Source: Ruminococcus sp.
GTDB taxonomy: Bacteria > Bacillota > Clostridia > Oscillospirales > Ruminococcaceae
DNA length: 11,993 nt
Direction of reading: 5' to 3'
Assembly: GCA_024697705.1 (NCBI GenBank)
Contig: JAILFF010000229.1
Span: 1-11,993, forward strand
Shown: one piece after another, positions 10,873 to 11,993 of the stretch
How positions within the stretch are numbered: position 1 is the first letter of the stretch
Layout of the letters: each line of letters opens with the position of its first letter
Notes under the pieces: generated by a model
Told to the model about the DNA's origin: nothing
The model's input: the letters and a program-made list of their open reading frames with translations, nothing else
Database searches by the model: none
Program-made: the position numbers and the translations under genes

Positions 10873-11532
10873 TCAGCAGTGTATGCCGCGTTTTCTGAAA
10901 TCACACCGCCCCGCCATATTGCAGATAGAGCAGCCGCGCCTTTTGTTTTCGACAGGCTCACGCGAAAGCCCGATTATCGCCGTTACCGATTTTGAAGGCA
11001 CCATGAGCAGCGATTCGAGGCAGCTCACGCCTGCGCGTTTCTGCGCGTTCAGAACATCGAGTATCTGCGGCTGCACCGAAAGCGGCAGATCGCCGTAGCC
11101 GGGCGAGAACCGCCATGTCATGTGCCTGTCGGGGAGCTTGTCCTTAAGCTCTCGTTCAAGCTCGTTGCAGACCGCTTCGACAGCCGCGCTTGCGAGACAG
11201 TCCGTAATAAAGCCCAGCGAGATATCCTCGGTCTGCGCCCGCCTTATCAGCTCGTCGGCTTTGAGCCCCGCCGTCGCGCAGAGCAGCACGCATTTGTCGC
11301 AGCCCGCAAGGTGCCGCTTGATGTCCTCCCCCTCGAAGGTGATGTTCGTGAGCTTTAGCTTTACGCCGTAAAAGCTCTCGTCCAGATCGAAGATACGGTA
11401 GATCACGGCGGGCTTAAGGCTTTTTTCAAGCAGCTCCGCCTGTTTTTTTATCTTTTGAAGCTGTTCCTCGTCGGGAACGCCGCGGTAGCCCATGTACCGC
11501 ACAGCTTCGTCAATATCTATTTTTATTTCCAT
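10873..11532 (-). CDS. Stand-alone methionine synthase activation-domain protein
   Basis: 219 residues. It resembles the C-terminal reactivation domain of MetH, made as a separate protein as in Thermotoga and many clostridia. In the family this domain binds S-adenosylmethionine and remethylates cobalamin that has been oxidised during turnover. Supporting sequence: a helical N-terminal region, CVLLCATAGLKADELI, an AAVEAVCNELE helix, and RFSPGYGDLPLSVQPQIL, which matches the SAM-binding R-x-S-P-G-Y core; then SKSVTAIIGLS. The C terminus carries four cysteines as C-x2-C-x5-C-x8-C, which may bind metal or iron-sulfur. GGGG six to ten bases before ATG 11532 serves as ribosome site. It lies 12 bp after the preceding gene and 188 bp before metH on the same strand, which fits partnership with the truncated MetH. 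Confidence 0.88.
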   Translation of the reverse strand: MEIKIDIDEAVRYMGYRGVPDEEQLQKIKKQAELLEKSLKPAVIYRIFDLDESFYGVKLKLTNITFEGEDIKRHLAGCDKCVLLCATAGLKADELIRRAQTEDISLGFITDCLASAAVEAVCNELERELKDKLPDRHMTWRFSPGYGDLPLSVQPQILDVLNAQKRAGVSCLESLLMVPSKSVTAIIGLSREPVENKRRGCSICNMAGRCDFRKRGIHC

Positions 11533-11544
11533 TCTTACCCCTTT

Positions 11545-11993
11545 TTACAGCTCGAACCTGCTGCCCGATTCGCCGCCCTCGTCAAAGCCGAGAATATCCC
11601 GCTTGTACCTCAGCAGCGAGAGATATATCTCGTGCCGTTCGCTCTCGATGGCATCGGAGATAAATTCGTCGGTCTGTTCGGGCGTTATCCTGCCGCCCCT
11701 TTTCACAAGCGCGTCAAACGCGGCGGCTCGTCCGATCGTCGCCATGACAGACAGTGAAGCATCAAGGTCTTCGTTTACGTATTTATCGGTGCCGAGTATG
11801 CCTTGACCCTCCAGCTGAAACGCTATGTCGATAATGCTGCTATCTGTCATTTCTTTTTTTATCAGCGGTTTGACCTCAAATCTTCTCATGTTCACAGACT
11901 TGACGATAAACGCGGTCAAAAATCCCTGGTTTACTTGTGGCGCCGTGTGAGAAACATCGACAGTAATTGTGCCTACGGTAAAGCTTTTAAGCT
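11545..11993 (-). CDS. Unidentified protein, 5' end outside window or start uncertain
   Basis: The minus-strand frame ending at TAA 11545-11547 stays open to the window edge (149 codons), so the gene probably starts beyond it. The only in-frame ATGs (11889 and one about 13 codons on) lack a clear ribosome site. The visible part starts with a beta-rich stretch (FTVGTITVDVS, then FLTAFIVKSVN) and turns into a helical region (ASLSVMATIGRAAAFDALVKRG, ITPEQTDEFISDAIESERHEIYLSLLRYKRDILGF), ending in a Gly/Glu/Ser tail. I recognise no family. The next gene starts 12 bp later, so it is likely in an operon with the MetH activation protein. If one of the internal ATGs is used, the protein would have 101 or 114 residues. 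Confidence 0.55.
   Translation of the reverse strand, partial: LKSFTVGTITVDVSHTAPQVNQGFLTAFIVKSVNMRRFEVKPLIKKEMTDSSIIDIAFQLEGQGILGTDKYVNEDLDASLSVMATIGRAAAFDALVKRGGRITPEQTDEFISDAIESERHEIYLSLLRYKRDILGFDEGGESGSRFEL

Overview
The window looks like a chromosomal segment from a Gram-positive, plant-fibre-degrading gut clostridium of the Ruminococcus type (Oscillospiraceae). The evidence is a carbohydrate-binding module at the left edge, a secreted protein ending in a type I dockerin, a membrane-anchored protein with a cohesin-like domain, strong AGGAGG ribosome sites, consensus sigma-A promoters, and a methionine synthase whose activation domain is a separate gene. The assignment rests on protein architecture only; no search was run.

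Left part (1-4915), surface polysaccharide and cellulosome functions. The 3' end of a gene with a CBM6-like module (2-268, +) converges on a large regulator (442-2610, -), each with its own terminator. The regulator joins a LacI/GalR-like sugar-binding domain, a degenerate GGDEF-like segment and an AraC-type DNA-binding domain. It is divergent from a secreted transglutaminase-like protein with a C-terminal dockerin (3102-4442, +). Their 490-bp AT-rich intergenic region holds a perfect consensus promoter with a 12-bp palindrome in its spacer, plus further operator-like repeats. The plain inference is that the regulator senses a sugar and controls this neighbour and perhaps the carbohydrate-active gene. 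A gene-free stretch (4443-4915) has an orphan promoter and a foldable sequence that may be a small RNA.

Middle part (4916-7684). A secreted, single-pass membrane protein (4916-6565, -) has a Tyr/Asn/Asp repeat, a cohesin-like domain and a long acidic C-terminal tail, under a perfect consensus promoter. It could anchor a dockerin protein such as its convergent neighbour. A small membrane protein gene (6781-7011, +) is divergent from it. Between this and trpF lies the most striking object: a roughly 660-bp composite inverted repeat (about 7004-7676) with no protein gene, built of nested hairpins and four copies of a 13-bp core. It resembles a non-autonomous (MITE-like) element.

Right part (7685-11993, all -), one-carbon and amino-acid metabolism. 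In transcription order: an unidentified partial gene, a MetH activation-domain protein, a short cobalamin-dependent methionine synthase (metH), and trpF. The last two are tightly spaced. A large stem-loop sits in the 188-bp leader before metH. The first two genes are separated by 12 bp, so most or all of this block may be co-transcribed.
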